NCBI RefSeq assembly: GCF_001984825.2
Contig: NZ_CP043318.1
Span: 3,534,001 to 3,598,000 of the forward strand
From: Enterobacter chengduensis
GTDB lineage: Bacteria > Pseudomonadota > Gammaproteobacteria > Enterobacterales > Enterobacteriaceae
Length of the DNA: 64,000 nt
Reading direction: 5' to 3'
In this document: in pieces, positions 21,082 to 31,003 of the stretch
Layout of the letters: every line of letters starts with the position of its first letter
Position numbering within the stretch: the first letter of the stretch is position 1
The notes under the pieces: generated by a model
Database searches by the model: none
Seen by the model: the letters and a program-made list of their open reading frames with translations, nothing else
What the model was told of the DNA's origin: nothing
Program-made: the position numbers and the translations under genes

Positions 21082-21681
21082 ATGAGTCAGAGTCATTTCT
21101 TTGCCCACCTCTCCCGCCTGAAGCTCATCAACCGCTGGCCGCTGATGCGAAACGTGCGCACGGAAAACGTGTCAGAGCACAGCCTGCAGGTTGCGATGGT
21201 CGCCCACGCGCTGGCGGCGATTAAAAACCGCAAATTCAACGGTCAGGTCAATGCAGAACGCATCGCCCTGCTGGCGATGTATCACGATGCGTCCGAAGTG
21301 CTGACCGGCGACCTGCCGACGCCGGTGAAATATTTCAACTCGCAAATTGCCCAGGAATATAAGGCCATCGAGAAGATTGCCCAGCAGAAGCTGATTGACA
21401 TGGTGCCTGAAGAGCTGCGCGATATCTTCGAGCCGCTCATCGATGAGCATCAGTACACGGAAGAGGAAAAATCGCTGGTCAAACAGGCGGACGCGCTGTG
21501 CGCCTACCTGAAGTGTCTGGAAGAGCTCTCTGCGGGCAATAACGAATTTTTACTGGCAAAAACGCGTCTGGAAAAAACGCTGGAATCCCGCCGCAGCGAA
21601 GAGATGGATTACTTTATGCAGGTGTTTGTACCGAGCTTCCATTTATCGTTGGATGAGATCAGTCAGGATTCGCCGTTGTAA
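21082..21681 (+). CDS. yfbR: 5'-deoxynucleotidase YfbR
   Basis: This 199-residue HD-domain phosphohydrolase has metal ligands His33 (SEHSLQ), His68-Asp69 (YHDASE) and a distal Asp in [11 protein letters not shown]. The family dephosphorylates deoxyribonucleoside 5'-monophosphates, contributing to dUMP and dNTP pool balance in the cytoplasm. The length matches E. coli YfbR. It is followed directly by a REP element and convergent yfbS. Confidence 0.96.
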   Translation: MSQSHFFAHLSRLKLINRWPLMRNVRTENVSEHSLQVAMVAHALAAIKNRKFNGQVNAERIALLAMYHDASEVLTGDLPTPVKYFNSQIAQEYKAIEKIAQQKLIDMVPEELRDIFEPLIDEHQYTEEEKSLVKQADALCAYLKCLEELSAGNNEFLLAKTRLEKTLESRRSEEMDYFMQVFVPSFHLSLDEISQDSPL

Positions 21682-21686
21682 TTTTT

Positions 21687-21720
21687 CGCCGGGTGGCGGC
21701 TTCGCCTTACCCGGCCTACG
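21687..21720. repeat. REP element between yfbR and yfbS
   Basis: Single REP-type palindrome: GCCGGGTGGCGGC ... GCCTTACCCGGCCTACG. It lies between two convergent stop codons, the usual location of such elements. Confidence 0.85.
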
Positions 21721-21735
21721 CTTCTGCACTCACGC

Positions 21736-23568
21736 TTAAAACGGGAACAGGACAGGGATCAATACCACGCACACCACCATCACCAGCACGGTGAACGGCA
21801 CGCCAATCTTCACAAAATCGCTGAACCTGTAATTCCCGGGTCCCAGCACCAGCGTATTCACCGGGGATGAAACCGGCGTCATAAATGCCGCGGAAGCCGC
21901 CATGGCCACCATCATCGCAAACGGGTACGGCGATACGCCCATTGACTTCGCCATCGCCAGCGCAATCGGCGCCATCAGCACCGCCGTCGCGGTGTTGGAG
22001 ATAAACAGGCCGATGGTGGCGCACATGATAAACAGGCAGACCAGCATCATGTATGGCCCATACCCGCCCCCCACGTCCATTAAGCCTTTAACGATCAGAT
22101 CCACTCCGCCGGTTTTTTGCAACGCCAGGGCGAAGGGCATCATCCCGACGATAAGAATAATGCTCGGCCAGTGAATGGCTTTATAGGCGCTTTCGGCGTC
22201 GATGCAGCGGAATTTCCCCATCAGCAAACAGGCAATGATGGCGGCTATGGGGTTTGGAATTTCATCGGTCAGCATCAGCGCAACCATCAGCACCAGACAA
22301 AAAATCGCATGCGGGGCCTGGCTGTGCGCCGGAGAGGCATCGCTCTCCTCGACCGGCATGTTGAGCACCACAAAATCACGCCCTTTTTGCCCGAGCTGGC
22401 TAATCAGCTTCCAGTTACCGACCACCAGGAAGATATCCCCCAGCAGGATCGGCTCATCCACCACCGCCCCTTCCATCGCCACGCCGTCGCGCTTCAGCCC
22501 CACGACGTTCAGGCCATAGCGGGTTCGGAACCCCATCTCCCGCACGGTTTTACCCAGCAGTTCCGACTCCGGGATCAGCGACACTTCGGCCATGCCCACG
22601 TCCAGCGCCCGATCGGAGAAATATTCCCCGCGCAGCACCATCGGCTCCAGCAGCTGTTCGCTGCAAAACTCGCGCAGATCCACGTCCGCGGTGGACATAT
22701 CAATCAGCAGAACGTCACGCGCGCGGAATTCCGACACCCCGTTGACGTTGACGATCACCCGGCGAAAACGGCGCCAGCGCTCCACGCCGATCACGTTCGC
22801 GCCGTAGCGCTCGCGCAGCTTCAGGTCATCGAGCCGTTGCCCCACCATCGGCGAGCCGGGACGAATAGCCAGACGGCGCGCGCGCCCGGTAAGGCGGTAC
22901 TCTTTAATCAGATCGCGGAAGGTGCGTCGCTTCCAGCCTTCTTTATTTTTATCCTGTTTTTCACCTTTCAGGGCAAAGCGGGTCAGCAGCATGTAAACCA
23001 CGCCCATCACCAGAATGACCAGCCCAAGCGGGGTGACGCTGAAAAAGCTGAAGCCCTGAAAGCCTTCCCGGAGCAGCTCGCTGTTCACCACCAGGTTCGG
23101 CGGCGTGGCCACCAGCGTCATCATGCCGCTGATCAAACCGGCGAAGCTCAGGGGCATCATCAGGCGCGACGGCGAGATCTGCATCCGCATGGAGACGCTC
23201 AGTACCACAGGAATAAAGATGGCGACCACGCCCGTGGAGCTCATAAACGCCCCCAGTCCGGCAACGGTGACCATCAGGTAGACCAGCATCTTGGTTTCGC
23301 TGCTGCCCGCGACCTTCACCAGCCAGGACCCCATAATGGTCGCTACGCCGGTACGCACCAGGCCGTCGCCAATAATAAACAGGGCGGCAATCAGGATAAC
23401 GTTGGGATCGCTAAACCCGGAGAAGGCTTCCGGGAGCGTCAGCGTGCCGCTCAGCACAAACGCGACGATGACAAACAAGGCGACGGCATCCATGCGTACC
23501 TTGCCCGTTGCAAAAAGAAGAATGGCGATTAAAAGCAGGCTCAGGACCCAAATCAGTTCACCGTTCAC
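21736..23568 (-). CDS. yfbS: Putative SLC13/DASS-type anion transporter YfbS
   Basis: This 610-residue membrane protein has two helix-rich halves (about residues 1-200 and 410-610) separated by two cytoplasmic TrkA-C (RCK-C) domains at about 210-390 ([39 protein letters not shown]). This architecture belongs to the citrate/sulfate/dicarboxylate permease group. No substrate is established. The ATG follows a GGATAGGTT stretch. Confidence 0.9.
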   Translation of the reverse strand: MNGELIWVLSLLLIAILLFATGKVRMDAVALFVIVAFVLSGTLTLPEAFSGFSDPNVILIAALFIIGDGLVRTGVATIMGSWLVKVAGSSETKMLVYLMVTVAGLGAFMSSTGVVAIFIPVVLSVSMRMQISPSRLMMPLSFAGLISGMMTLVATPPNLVVNSELLREGFQGFSFFSVTPLGLVILVMGVVYMLLTRFALKGEKQDKNKEGWKRRTFRDLIKEYRLTGRARRLAIRPGSPMVGQRLDDLKLRERYGANVIGVERWRRFRRVIVNVNGVSEFRARDVLLIDMSTADVDLREFCSEQLLEPMVLRGEYFSDRALDVGMAEVSLIPESELLGKTVREMGFRTRYGLNVVGLKRDGVAMEGAVVDEPILLGDIFLVVGNWKLISQLGQKGRDFVVLNMPVEESDASPAHSQAPHAIFCLVLMVALMLTDEIPNPIAAIIACLLMGKFRCIDAESAYKAIHWPSIILIVGMMPFALALQKTGGVDLIVKGLMDVGGGYGPYMMLVCLFIMCATIGLFISNTATAVLMAPIALAMAKSMGVSPYPFAMMVAMAASAAFMTPVSSPVNTLVLGPGNYRFSDFVKIGVPFTVLVMVVCVVLIPVLFPF

Positions 23569-23607
23569 AACCTATCCTTGTCAGTGGAAGATGCGGAATT
23601 TTGCCAT

Positions 23608-23632
23608 AAAAAAGCCCCAGCAATGTGGTGCT
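23608..23632 (-). terminator. Probable hxpA terminator
   Basis: On the minus strand AGCACCA and TGGGGCT pair with one mismatch around a six-base loop and are followed by six Ts. It lies 11 bases past the hxpA stop and ahead of yfbS. Confidence 0.65.
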
Positions 23633-23643
23633 AAATCATGGGA

Positions 23644-24309
23644 TTACATTTTTAGCGAGACGGTTACTACGCCATCGGGCGCTTTTGACACCGCCAGCGC
23701 CGTCAGGGAATCCAGCACAAAGTCTGCCTCATTCAGCCGGGGAGACCCTGCAGGAACGTTAACAGCAATGACGTGGCTTCCGGCGTTCAGCCCGGCCAGT
23801 ACGCCTGCCGCCGCATCTTCCACCACCACGCACTCTACGGGCGCGAGGCCCAGCAGTTCAGCGCCAAGCAGAAACGCATCCGGCTCTGGCTTGCCGCGCT
23901 TGACGCGCTCTGCGGTGATGAACACGTCGGGCGTTGGTAAACCGGCCGCCTTATGACGGGCGTGCGCAACCGGAACAGAGCCGGAGGTGACGATAGCCCA
24001 CGGGATCTGCGCTTCATTAAGGTGCTCAAGCAGCTCGCGTGCGCCGGGCAGCGCGGTGATGCCATCGGTATCGGTGGCTTCAATCTGCTCCAGGTATGTG
24101 AACTCCGCCTGAATCTCTTCCTCAGAACGCCCCGCTAAGAAGTGCCGCAATGAGGTAATGGCCTGTTTGCCATGGATGAAATTCAGCACGTCCTGATGGT
24201 CAATGCCATGTCTGTCAGCCCAATGGCACCAGGAACGCTCCACAACCGGCAGCGAATCCACCAGCGTACCGTCCAGATCAAACAGAAAACCTCTACACTG
24301 CACACGCAC
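23644..24309 (-). CDS. hxpA: HAD-family sugar phosphatase HxpA (YfbT)
   Basis: This 221-residue haloacid dehalogenase-type phosphatase has motif I FLFDLDGTLVDS, motif II IVTSGS, and a motif III/IV region with KRGKPEPDAFLLGA and VVEDAAAGVLAG. The E. coli homologue hydrolyses small phosphorylated sugars and hexitol phosphates. The start MRVQCRGFLF is two residues longer than the E. coli form as I recall it. It lies five bases after yfbU, so the two are probably cotranscribed. Confidence 0.93.
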   Translation of the reverse strand: MRVQCRGFLFDLDGTLVDSLPVVERSWCHWADRHGIDHQDVLNFIHGKQAITSLRHFLAGRSEEEIQAEFTYLEQIEATDTDGITALPGARELLEHLNEAQIPWAIVTSGSVPVAHARHKAAGLPTPDVFITAERVKRGKPEPDAFLLGAELLGLAPVECVVVEDAAAGVLAGLNAGSHVIAVNVPAGSPRLNEADFVLDSLTALAVSKAPDGVVTVSLKM

Positions 24310-24314
24310 CTCCG

Positions 24315-24809
24315 TCAGGCATTAATGATTTGTTGAATTTCGTTGCTGCTTAAATGGTACTGACGCGGGCAGGCGTGCCACGCGCTCAGCATACGCTGAT
24401 ATTTATCCCACATTGGGGTCTGCGCGTTGAAGCCATGGGTGCCCGCGTCAAAGTGGGTATAACGCCCTTCCGTATTCACCATAAAGCGAACATAGCTCAG
24501 ATAGCGCGCTTCCGTTGCCGCATCAAAGCCTAAGAAGGTCACGCGGCGCTCGTCAATGGACTGCTGGTCTTTAAGATTCGTCCAGGACACGTGAAGCGCG
24601 TGGTACATCTCCATAATGTCGATCACGATGCGGCAGGTTTCTTCTTTCAGCTCGCCAAACTCGCGGTCCAGTTCGCGCATTTGCAAACCAAAGCCGCGTT
24701 CGACGATGGTCTGCAGGCGGCTGTAGCGCGCAGCGTTATCGGGATCAAGCATAGTCATCATCTTGTACTGGTTGGACAAAATCAGACGTTGAGCATGGGT
24801 CATTTCCAT
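24315..24809 (-). CDS. yfbU: YfbU, UPF0304 protein
   Basis: This 164-residue conserved cytoplasmic protein begins [15 protein letters not shown] placed the start at 24809 because the AGGAGT ribosome site lies just before that ATG and the seven upstream in-frame codons have no homologous extension. The family is highly conserved in enterobacteria, and overproduction has been linked to cell death in E. coli. Its biochemical role is unknown. Confidence 0.93.
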   Translation of the reverse strand: MEMTHAQRLILSNQYKMMTMLDPDNAARYSRLQTIVERGFGLQMRELDREFGELKEETCRIVIDIMEMYHALHVSWTNLKDQQSIDERRVTFLGFDAATEARYLSYVRFMVNTEGRYTHFDAGTHGFNAQTPMWDKYQRMLSAWHACPRQYHLSSNEIQQIINA

Positions 24810-24837
24810 CTTTCGACTCCTGTAGCGCATTGCACTT

Positions 24838-24872
24838 AAAAAAAAGACACGGTAACTGATTGTTACTGTGCC
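24838..24872 (-). terminator. yfbV terminator
   Basis: GGCACAGTAAC / GTTACCGTGTC (one mismatch, one G-U) around a five-base loop is followed by eight Ts on the minus strand, 29 bases past the yfbV stop. Confidence 0.85.
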
Positions 24873-24900
24873 CTCTTTTCGTCGTCGTTTCGATGATCAA

Positions 24901-25356
24901 TCACAAGTCATCGAGGAATGTTTTATCCAGTTGCTTAAAAGCACGCTTTAGCGTGTCCGCCAGCGCCTGGTAATCGGGCTTGCCTTCAACCGGAGCCAGC
25001 GCCTGCCCGGCCTCCTCCAGTTTTCCGCGCACTTCATAAAACCAGTGTAAAATAGAAGGTGGAAGTGGCGTGACGGAGCGTTTTCCTAGCCACCACAGGC
25101 CCTGCATCGGCAGGCTTAACGCAAAAAGCGCCGTCGCAACCGCAGGGCCAAGCTGGCCACCCAGCGCAATTTGCCAGCACAAGGTAAAGACAGCGACGGG
25201 CGGCATAAAGCGAATCGCATAGCGCGTGGCGCGAATGGTGCGATTCTCAATGAACATCGGCGCAAGGCGCTTTTCCATTGGCCACGTCTTTGCATAATGC
25301 TGTCCCCGACGAAACAGACTAAAGAAATTGACGGACGGGTTTTCAGGTGTCGACAT
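24901..25356 (-). CDS. yfbV: YfbV, UPF0208 inner-membrane protein
   Basis: This 151-residue protein has two membrane helices ([18 protein letters not shown] and the following [19 protein letters not shown]) and cytoplasmic ends. In E. coli YfbV helps insulate the Ter macrodomain from the rest of the chromosome together with MatP. The sequence is close to the E. coli protein throughout. It is divergent from ackA. Confidence 0.95.
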   Translation of the reverse strand: MSTPENPSVNFFSLFRRGQHYAKTWPMEKRLAPMFIENRTIRATRYAIRFMPPVAVFTLCWQIALGGQLGPAVATALFALSLPMQGLWWLGKRSVTPLPPSILHWFYEVRGKLEEAGQALAPVEGKPDYQALADTLKRAFKQLDKTFLDDL

Positions 25357-25693
25357 GGCTGTACCTCAACTTCACATATAAAAATTAAAATTTTCGTGCA
25401 AAACCACAACGGGCTATGACAACGTTCAAAATATTTTGTCATCCCTACCCCGTATCAGGTATCCTGTGCCAGCCCGATAGGGCCATAGACGAGAATCATT
25501 AACTCGTCAAATTATTGCACATTATGCCATTGGCTGAAAATTGTGCAAAATGGCATAAAATCATAGTTATTTCTTCCATCATGCCACAATGTTCGTTTGG
25601 CATGATGATAATCATAAATGTCTGAGTCATCCTGCGTTACGCTGTTAGACTCACTGACGTTTTTTTAGCCACGTATCAATAATAGGTACTTCC
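25357..25693. other. yfbV-ackA divergent spacer
   Basis: These 337 bases hold no gene but do hold the promoters of yfbV and of ackA-pta. The notable content is a cluster of inverted repeats at 25515-25605 (listed separately). The final stretch before ackA carries a run of seven Ts and then AGGTACTTCC directly before the ATG. Confidence 0.7.
25515..25605. promoter_or_regulatory. Clustered inverted repeats (TGGCAT half-sites) upstream of ackA
   Basis: TTGCACA (25515) and TTATGCCATT (25522) are followed by their reverse complements TGTGCAA (25542) and AATGGCATAA (25549) in interleaved order. A second pair, TCATGCCA (25579-25586) and TGGCATGA (25598-25605), is perfect over eight bases. Together they give four ATGCCA/TGGCAT half-sites 90-170 bases before ackA. 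They could be regulator operators or leader RNA structure; I cannot name the protein. Confidence 0.5.
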
Positions 25694-26896
25694 ATGTCGA
25701 GTAAGTTAGTACTGGTTCTGAACTGCGGTAGCTCCTCACTGAAATTCGCCATCATCGATGCGCTTAACGGTGACGAATACCTCTCTGGTTTGGCCGAATG
25801 TTTCCATCTGCCTGAAGCACGTATCAAGTGGAAGATGGACGGCAGCAAACAAGAAGCGGCTTTAGGTGCAGGCGCCGCTCACAGTGAAGCGCTGAACTTT
25901 ATCGTTAACACTATTCTGGCACAAAAACCAGAACTGTCTGCTCAGCTGACTGCGATTGGTCACCGTATCGTCCACGGCGGCGAAAAATACACCAGCTCCG
26001 TGGTGATCGACGAATCTGTGATCCAGGGCATCAAGGACTCTGCGTCCTTCGCACCGCTGCACAACCCGGCTCACCTGATCGGTATCGCTGAAGCACTGAA
26101 ATCCTTCCCGAATCTGAAAGACAAAAACGTGGCCGTATTCGACACCGCGTTCCATCAGACCATGCCGGAAGAGTCTTACCTCTATGCCCTGCCGTACAGC
26201 CTGTATAAAGAACACGGCGTACGTCGTTACGGCGCGCACGGCACCAGCCACTTCTATGTGACGCAGGAAGCCGCAAAAGTCCTGAACAAGCCGGTTGAAG
26301 AAGTGAACATCATCACCTGCCACCTGGGCAACGGTGGTTCCGTTTCCGCTATCCGCAACGGTAAATGTGTTGATACCTCTATGGGTCTGACCCCGCTGGA
26401 AGGTCTGGTGATGGGTACCCGTTCCGGCGACATCGACCCGGCGATCATCTTCCACCTGCACGACACCCTGGGCATGAGCGTTGACCAGATCAACAAAATG
26501 CTGACCAAAGAGTCTGGCCTGCTGGGTCTGACCGAAGTCACCAGCGACTGCCGTTACGTTGAAGACAACTACGCAGAAAAAGCTGACGCTAAACGTGCAA
26601 TGGACGTTTACTGCCACCGTCTGGCGAAGTACATCGGCTCTTACACTGCGCTGATGGAAGGCCGTCTGGACGCGGTTATCTTCACCGGTGGTATCGGTGA
26701 GAACGCGGCAATGGTTCGTGAACTGTCCCTGGGCAAACTGGGCGTTCTGGGCTTCGAGGTTGATCACGAGCGTAACCTGGCTGCCCGCTTCGGCAAGTCT
26801 GGCTTCATCAACAAAGAAGGCACCCGCCCTGCTCTCGTTATTCCAACTAACGAAGAGCTGGTCATTGCGCAAGACGCGCACCGCCTGACTGCCTGA
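25694..26896 (+). CDS. ackA: Acetate kinase
   Basis: This 400-residue ASKHA-fold kinase interconverts acetyl phosphate + ADP and acetate + ATP. The family motifs [31 protein letters not shown] and FTGGIGENA are all present. With Pta it forms the overflow/fermentative acetate pathway and sets the acetyl-phosphate level. pta follows after 76 bases containing a strong hairpin. Confidence 0.98.
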   Translation: MSSKLVLVLNCGSSSLKFAIIDALNGDEYLSGLAECFHLPEARIKWKMDGSKQEAALGAGAAHSEALNFIVNTILAQKPELSAQLTAIGHRIVHGGEKYTSSVVIDESVIQGIKDSASFAPLHNPAHLIGIAEALKSFPNLKDKNVAVFDTAFHQTMPEESYLYALPYSLYKEHGVRRYGAHGTSHFYVTQEAAKVLNKPVEEVNIITCHLGNGGSVSAIRNGKCVDTSMGLTPLEGLVMGTRSGDIDPAIIFHLHDTLGMSVDQINKMLTKESGLLGLTEVTSDCRYVEDNYAEKADAKRAMDVYCHRLAKYIGSYTALMEGRLDAVIFTGGIGENAAMVRELSLGKLGVLGFEVDHERNLAARFGKSGFINKEGTRPALVIPTNEELVIAQDAHRLTA

Positions 26897-26901
26897 TTCC
26901 A

Positions 26902-26924
26902 CACCGCCAGCAATGCTGGCGGTG
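26902..26924. other. Hairpin between ackA and pta
   Basis: CACCGCCAG / CTGGCGGTG form a nine-base perfect stem with a five-base loop five bases after the ackA stop; the following GCTGTTTTG is a weak U-run. It probably attenuates or protects the ackA-pta message rather than fully terminating it. Confidence 0.7.
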
Positions 26925-26972
26925 CTGTTTTGTAACCCGCCCCCTTTGGGCGGTAACGAAAGAGGATAAACC

Positions 26973-29114
26973 GTGTCCCGTACTATTATGCTGATCCCTA
27001 CCGGAACCAGCGTCGGCCTGACCAGCGTCAGCCTTGGCGTTATCCGTGCTATGGAACGCAAAGGCGTTCGTCTGAGCGTCTTTAAGCCAATCGCCCAGCC
27101 ACGTGCCGGTGGCGATGCGCCAGACCAGACCACCACCATCGTTCGCAAGAACTCCAATCTGCCAGCGGCTGAACCGCTGAAGATGAGCCACGTTGAGTCT
27201 CTGCTGTCCAGCAACCAGAAAGACGTGCTGATGGAAGAGATCATCGCCAACTACCACGCTAACGCGCAGGACGCGGAAGTGGTGCTGGTTGAAGGTCTGG
27301 TCCCGACGCGCAAGCACCAGTTTGCCCAGTCTCTGAACTTTGAAATCGCGAAAACCCTGAACGCAGAGATCGTCTTCGTGATGTCTCAGGGCACCGACAC
27401 CCCAGAGCAACTGAAAGAGCGTATCGAACTGACGCGCAGCAGCTTCGGCGGCGCGAAAAACACCAACATCACCGGCGTGATCGTGAACAAGCTGAACGCA
27501 CCGGTGGATGAGCAGGGCCGTACCCGTCCTGACCTGTCCGAGATCTTCGACGACTCTTCCAAAGCGAAAGTCATCAAAGTTGACCCGGCTAAGCTGCAGG
27601 AATCCAGCCCGCTGCCGGTTCTGGGCGCGGTGCCATGGAGCTTCGATCTGATTGCCACCCGTGCCATCGACATGGCGCGTCACCTGAACGCGACCATCGT
27701 TAACGAAGGCGACATCAACACCCGCCGCGTGAAGTCCGTGACCTTCTGCGCGCGCAGCATTCCGCACATGCTGGAACACTTCCGCGCGGGTTCCCTGCTG
27801 GTAACCTCCGCAGACCGTCCTGACGTGCTGGTTGCAGCCTGCCTGGCCGCGATGAACGGCGTGGAAATCGGTGCGATTCTGCTGACCGGTGCCTACGAGA
27901 TGGACCCACGCGTCAGCAAGCTGTGCGAACGCGCGTTCGCTACCGGCCTGCCGGTCTTCATGGTGAACACTAACACCTGGCAGACCTCCCTGAGTCTGCA
28001 GAGCTTCAACCTGGAAGTGCCGGTTGATGACCACGAGCGTATCGAGAAAGTGCAGGAATACGTTGCGGGCTACATCAACGCCGACTGGATCGAATCCCTG
28101 ACCGCGACCTCCGAGCGCAGCCGCCGTCTGTCTCCTCCAGCCTTCCGTTACCAGCTGACCGAGCTGGCGCGTAAAGCGGGCAAACGCGTTGTTCTGCCAG
28201 AAGGCGACGAACCGCGTACCGTTAAAGCGGCGGCTATCTGTGCAGAGCGCGGCATCGCGACCTGCGTGCTGCTGGGTAACCCGGACGAGATCAACCGCGT
28301 GGCGGCCTCTCAGGGCGTTGAGCTGGGCGCGGGCATCGAAATCGTTGACCCTGAAGTGGTTCGCGAAAGCTACGTTGCCCGTCTGGTTGAGCTGCGTAAG
28401 GGCAAAGGCATGACCGAAGCCGTTGCGCGTGAGCAGCTGGAAGACAACGTGGTTCTCGGCACGCTGATGCTGGAGCAGGACGAAGTTGACGGTCTGGTTT
28501 CCGGTGCGGTTCACACCACCGCAAACACCATTCGCCCACCGCTGCAGCTGATCAAAACCGCACCGGGCAGCTCTCTGGTTTCTTCCGTGTTCTTCATGCT
28601 GCTGCCTGAACAGGTTTACGTTTACGGCGACTGCGCGATCAACCCGGATCCAACCGCAGAGCAGCTGGCAGAAATCGCTATCCAGTCCGCGGACTCCGCG
28701 ATTGCCTTCGGTATCGAACCGCGCGTGGCGATGCTCTCCTACTCCACCGGCACCTCGGGTGCAGGTAGCGACGTAGAGAAAGTGCGTGAAGCGACCCGTC
28801 TGGCGCAGGAAAAACGTCCTGACCTGATGATCGACGGTCCGCTGCAGTACGACGCCGCGGTCATGGCTGACGTTGCGAAATCCAAAGCGCCGAACTCGCC
28901 GGTTGCGGGTCGCGCTACCGTGTTCATCTTCCCGGATCTGAACACCGGTAACACCACCTATAAAGCGGTACAGCGTTCTGCCGACCTGATCTCCATCGGG
29001 CCGATGCTGCAGGGCATGCGCAAACCTGTGAACGACCTGTCTCGTGGCGCACTGGTAGACGATATCGTCTACACCATCGCGCTGACGGCAATCCAGTCTT
29101 CGCAGCAGCAGTAA
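26973..29114 (+). CDS. pta: Phosphate acetyltransferase
   Basis: This 713-residue enterobacterial long-form Pta has an N-terminal P-loop-like/DRTGG regulatory region (about 1-380, opening [17 protein letters not shown]) and a C-terminal catalytic domain (about 390-710; [27 protein letters not shown]). It interconverts acetyl-CoA + Pi and acetyl phosphate. Codon use is strongly biased, so the gene is highly expressed. It ends in a REP pair and a bidirectional terminator. Confidence 0.98.
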   Translation: MSRTIMLIPTGTSVGLTSVSLGVIRAMERKGVRLSVFKPIAQPRAGGDAPDQTTTIVRKNSNLPAAEPLKMSHVESLLSSNQKDVLMEEIIANYHANAQDAEVVLVEGLVPTRKHQFAQSLNFEIAKTLNAEIVFVMSQGTDTPEQLKERIELTRSSFGGAKNTNITGVIVNKLNAPVDEQGRTRPDLSEIFDDSSKAKVIKVDPAKLQESSPLPVLGAVPWSFDLIATRAIDMARHLNATIVNEGDINTRRVKSVTFCARSIPHMLEHFRAGSLLVTSADRPDVLVAACLAAMNGVEIGAILLTGAYEMDPRVSKLCERAFATGLPVFMVNTNTWQTSLSLQSFNLEVPVDDHERIEKVQEYVAGYINADWIESLTATSERSRRLSPPAFRYQLTELARKAGKRVVLPEGDEPRTVKAAAICAERGIATCVLLGNPDEINRVAASQGVELGAGIEIVDPEVVRESYVARLVELRKGKGMTEAVAREQLEDNVVLGTLMLEQDEVDGLVSGAVHTTANTIRPPLQLIKTAPGSSLVSSVFFMLLPEQVYVYGDCAINPDPTAEQLAEIAIQSADSAIAFGIEPRVAMLSYSTGTSGAGSDVEKVREATRLAQEKRPDLMIDGPLQYDAAVMADVAKSKAPNSPVAGRATVFIFPDLNTGNTTYKAVQRSADLISIGPMLQGMRKPVNDLSRGALVDDIVYTIALTAIQSSQQQ

Positions 29115-29126
29115 TTGTAAGGTCTT

Positions 29127-29193
29127 GCCGGATGGCGCTTCGCTTATCCGGCCTACAGGACCGTAGGCCCGGTAAGCGTGAGCGCCACCGGGC
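29127..29193. repeat. Inverted REP pair (BIME) after pta
   Basis: GCCGGATGGCGCTTCGC...CCGGCCTAC is followed by its inverted partner GTAGGCCCGGTAAGC...GCCACCGGGC. It sits between the convergent pta and transketolase genes. Confidence 0.88.
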
Positions 29194-29196
29194 AAC

Positions 29197-29226
29197 AAAA
29201 AGGCGACCTCACGGTCGCCTTTTTTA
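29197..29226. terminator. Bidirectional terminator between pta and the transketolase operon
   Basis: AAAAAGGCGACC-TCAC-GGTCGCCTTTTT is a perfect stem with T-runs on both strands. It immediately abuts the stop codon of the minus-strand transketolase gene. Confidence 0.92.
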
Positions 29227-30180
29227 TTACAGCAGCTCTCGCGCCGCCGAGACAATGTCATGCGCCGTCAGGCCGTACTCCTTCTGCAGGAAGTCCTGGG
29301 TTCCCACCTGCCCGTAACGCTCCTTGACGCCCACCCGCCGCATCGGAACCGGGCAGGTTTCCACCAGCACTTCCGCCACCGCCGATCCCAGCCCGTTGTG
29401 AATGCTGTGGTTTTCACAGGTGACGATACGCCCGGTTTTCTCGGCGTAGTTTTTCACCAGCATCCGGTCGATGGGCTTCAGGGTAAACATGTCGATGACC
29501 GCCGCGCTGACCCCCTCCTGTTCCAGCTGACGCGCCGCCTCCAGCGCTTCCGCCACCATGATGCCGTTAGCGATCAGGGTAATATCGGAGCCTTCGCGCA
29601 GCACGTTGCCTTTACCAATGGTGAAGGTGGAGCCCGGCGCATACACGCTCGGCGCCTGCTTGCGGATGGTCCGCACCCAGTAGAAGCCGTCAAGATCGAT
29701 AAGCTGGCGCAGCACGTCTTCGAACATCACCGCGTCGGTCACCTCCAGCACCACCGAGTGTGCCAGACCGCGCACGATGCCCATATCTTCGAACGACATA
29801 TGCGTTCCGCCGTTGTGGCAGGCCGTCACGCCCGCGTCTGAGGCGATCACCTTCACGTTGTTGCGCTGATAGTCCAGGGACATAAACAGCTGGTCAAAGC
29901 AGCGGCGGCTGGCAAACGCGGTGAAGGTGTGCACGAACGGCTTACGCCCGGTAAGCGACAGCCCCGCCGCGGTGCCGATCACGTTGGCCTCCATAATGCC
30001 GCAGTTAATCACGTGCTGCGGATAATCGCGCGCCACGCCGTCCATCGCCATCGAGCTCATCAGATCTGCTTCCAGCGCAATGATGTCACTTCCGGCCTCA
30101 ATCTGCTTTGCCACGAAGCCCGCGTAGACCTTACGCATCTCAACGGCGTCTTTCTGTCCTGCCGGTGCAACCTTAATCAT
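29227..30180 (-). CDS. Transketolase-like, C-terminal subunit (split enzyme)
   Basis: This 317-residue protein corresponds to the pyrimidine-binding and C-terminal domains of transketolase. The catalytic glutamate that activates thiamine diphosphate is Glu64 in NCGIMEANVIGTAAG; DAGVTACHNGGTHMSFED and NGIMVAEALEAAR follow. Its last gene partner is the N-terminal subunit, overlapping by eight bases, so the two should assemble as one enzyme. Similar split pairs include apulose-4-phosphate transketolase and the Salmonella homologues at this locus. The substrate is unknown; the PTS genes suggest a phosphorylated ketose. Confidence 0.9.
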   Translation of the reverse strand: MIKVAPAGQKDAVEMRKVYAGFVAKQIEAGSDIIALEADLMSSMAMDGVARDYPQHVINCGIMEANVIGTAAGLSLTGRKPFVHTFTAFASRRCFDQLFMSLDYQRNNVKVIASDAGVTACHNGGTHMSFEDMGIVRGLAHSVVLEVTDAVMFEDVLRQLIDLDGFYWVRTIRKQAPSVYAPGSTFTIGKGNVLREGSDITLIANGIMVAEALEAARQLEQEGVSAAVIDMFTLKPIDRMLVKNYAEKTGRIVTCENHSIHNGLGSAVAEVLVETCPVPMRRVGVKERYGQVGTQDFLQKEYGLTAHDIVSAARELL

Positions 30181-31003
30181 GTGAAGCCTCCAGTTGGCGA
30201 ATCGTCTCGTTAAGGGCCGCTTTGCTCTCCGGGGTTAACCGCAGGTGGTGCGAATTGCTGAGCTGCTCCAGGTAGGGCACCCCCTGCCCTTTGATGCTGT
30301 CCAGGATCACCACCAGCGGACGCGCATCGGCCTCCGGTACCCGCGACGTCACCTCCAGCAATGCCGGGATGTCATCCCCTTTCACCGTCACCACGTCATA
30401 GCCAAAGGCACGGAATTTCCCCTCGAGGTCGAACGCGCTGATGATCTCGTCCAGCTCGCCGTCGAGCTGCTGTTTGTTCCAGTCCACAAACACCGTCAGG
30501 TTGTTCAGACGATGGTGCGCGATAAACTGGAAGGCCTCCCAGCACTGCCCCTCGTTCAGCTCGCCGTCGCCGACGATGCAGAAGACCCGATTCGGCCGTC
30601 CGGCCAGCCTGTGGGAGAGCGCCATGCCGCCGGCGATGGAAATCCCCTGTCCCAACGAACCGGTGGTAGCATCTACGCCGCGCGTTTTCAGACGGTCCGG
30701 GTGGCTCGGCAGGCGCGTCCCGTTTTGGTTGAGCGTGCTCAGCTCTTCTGTCGGGAAGTAGCCCTTGATCGCCAGGGTGCTGTAGAGCGCGGGGCCCGCA
30801 TGGCCTTTTGACAGCACAAAGTAGTCTCGCTCCGGCCAGTCCGGATCCGCCGGATCAATCTTCATCACCGCGCCGTACAGCACGGCCAGGGTTTCAACCA
30901 CCGACATACTGCCGCCGTAGTGGCCAAAGCCCAGCTGCGTCAGGGATTTCAGCGTCTCAAGACGGATCTGACGCGCGAGTTCGGTTATCTCTTTCTCATT
31001 CAT
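30173..31003 (-). CDS. Transketolase-like, N-terminal subunit (split enzyme)
   Basis: This 276-residue protein corresponds to the thiamine-diphosphate pyrophosphate-binding domain. The GDG...N motif is in VGDGELNEGQCWEAF and TVFVDWNKQQLDG, and GHYGGSMSVVE and LSKGHAGPALYS are the usual substrate-channel segments. It overlaps the EIIC gene by four bases and the C-terminal subunit by eight. The pair lacks the covalent linkage of housekeeping TktA/TktB, so it is a dedicated catabolic transketolase rather than a duplicate; that reading is inferred from its operon. Confidence 0.91.
   Translation of the reverse strand: MNEKEITELARQIRLETLKSLTQLGFGHYGGSMSVVETLAVLYGAVMKIDPADPDWPERDYFVLSKGHAGPALYSTLAIKGYFPTEELSTLNQNGTRLPSHPDRLKTRGVDATTGSLGQGISIAGGMALSHRLAGRPNRVFCIVGDGELNEGQCWEAFQFIAHHRLNNLTVFVDWNKQQLDGELDEIISAFDLEGKFRAFGYDVVTVKGDDIPALLEVTSRVPEADARPLVVILDSIKGQGVPYLEQLSNSHHLRLTPESKAALNETIRQLEASHD

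Noticed and set aside
22117..23532. A 471-codon plus-strand frame opposite yfbS
   Set aside because: It is extremely His/Gln/Arg-rich, typical of the complement of a membrane protein gene. yfbS is recognisable over its full length.
26862..29261. A 799-codon open frame on the minus strand across all of pta
   Set aside because: It is the antisense shadow of a highly expressed GC-rich gene with strongly biased codons. The product is low-complexity, rich in Arg, His and Gln, and resembles no family; pta itself is fully conserved.
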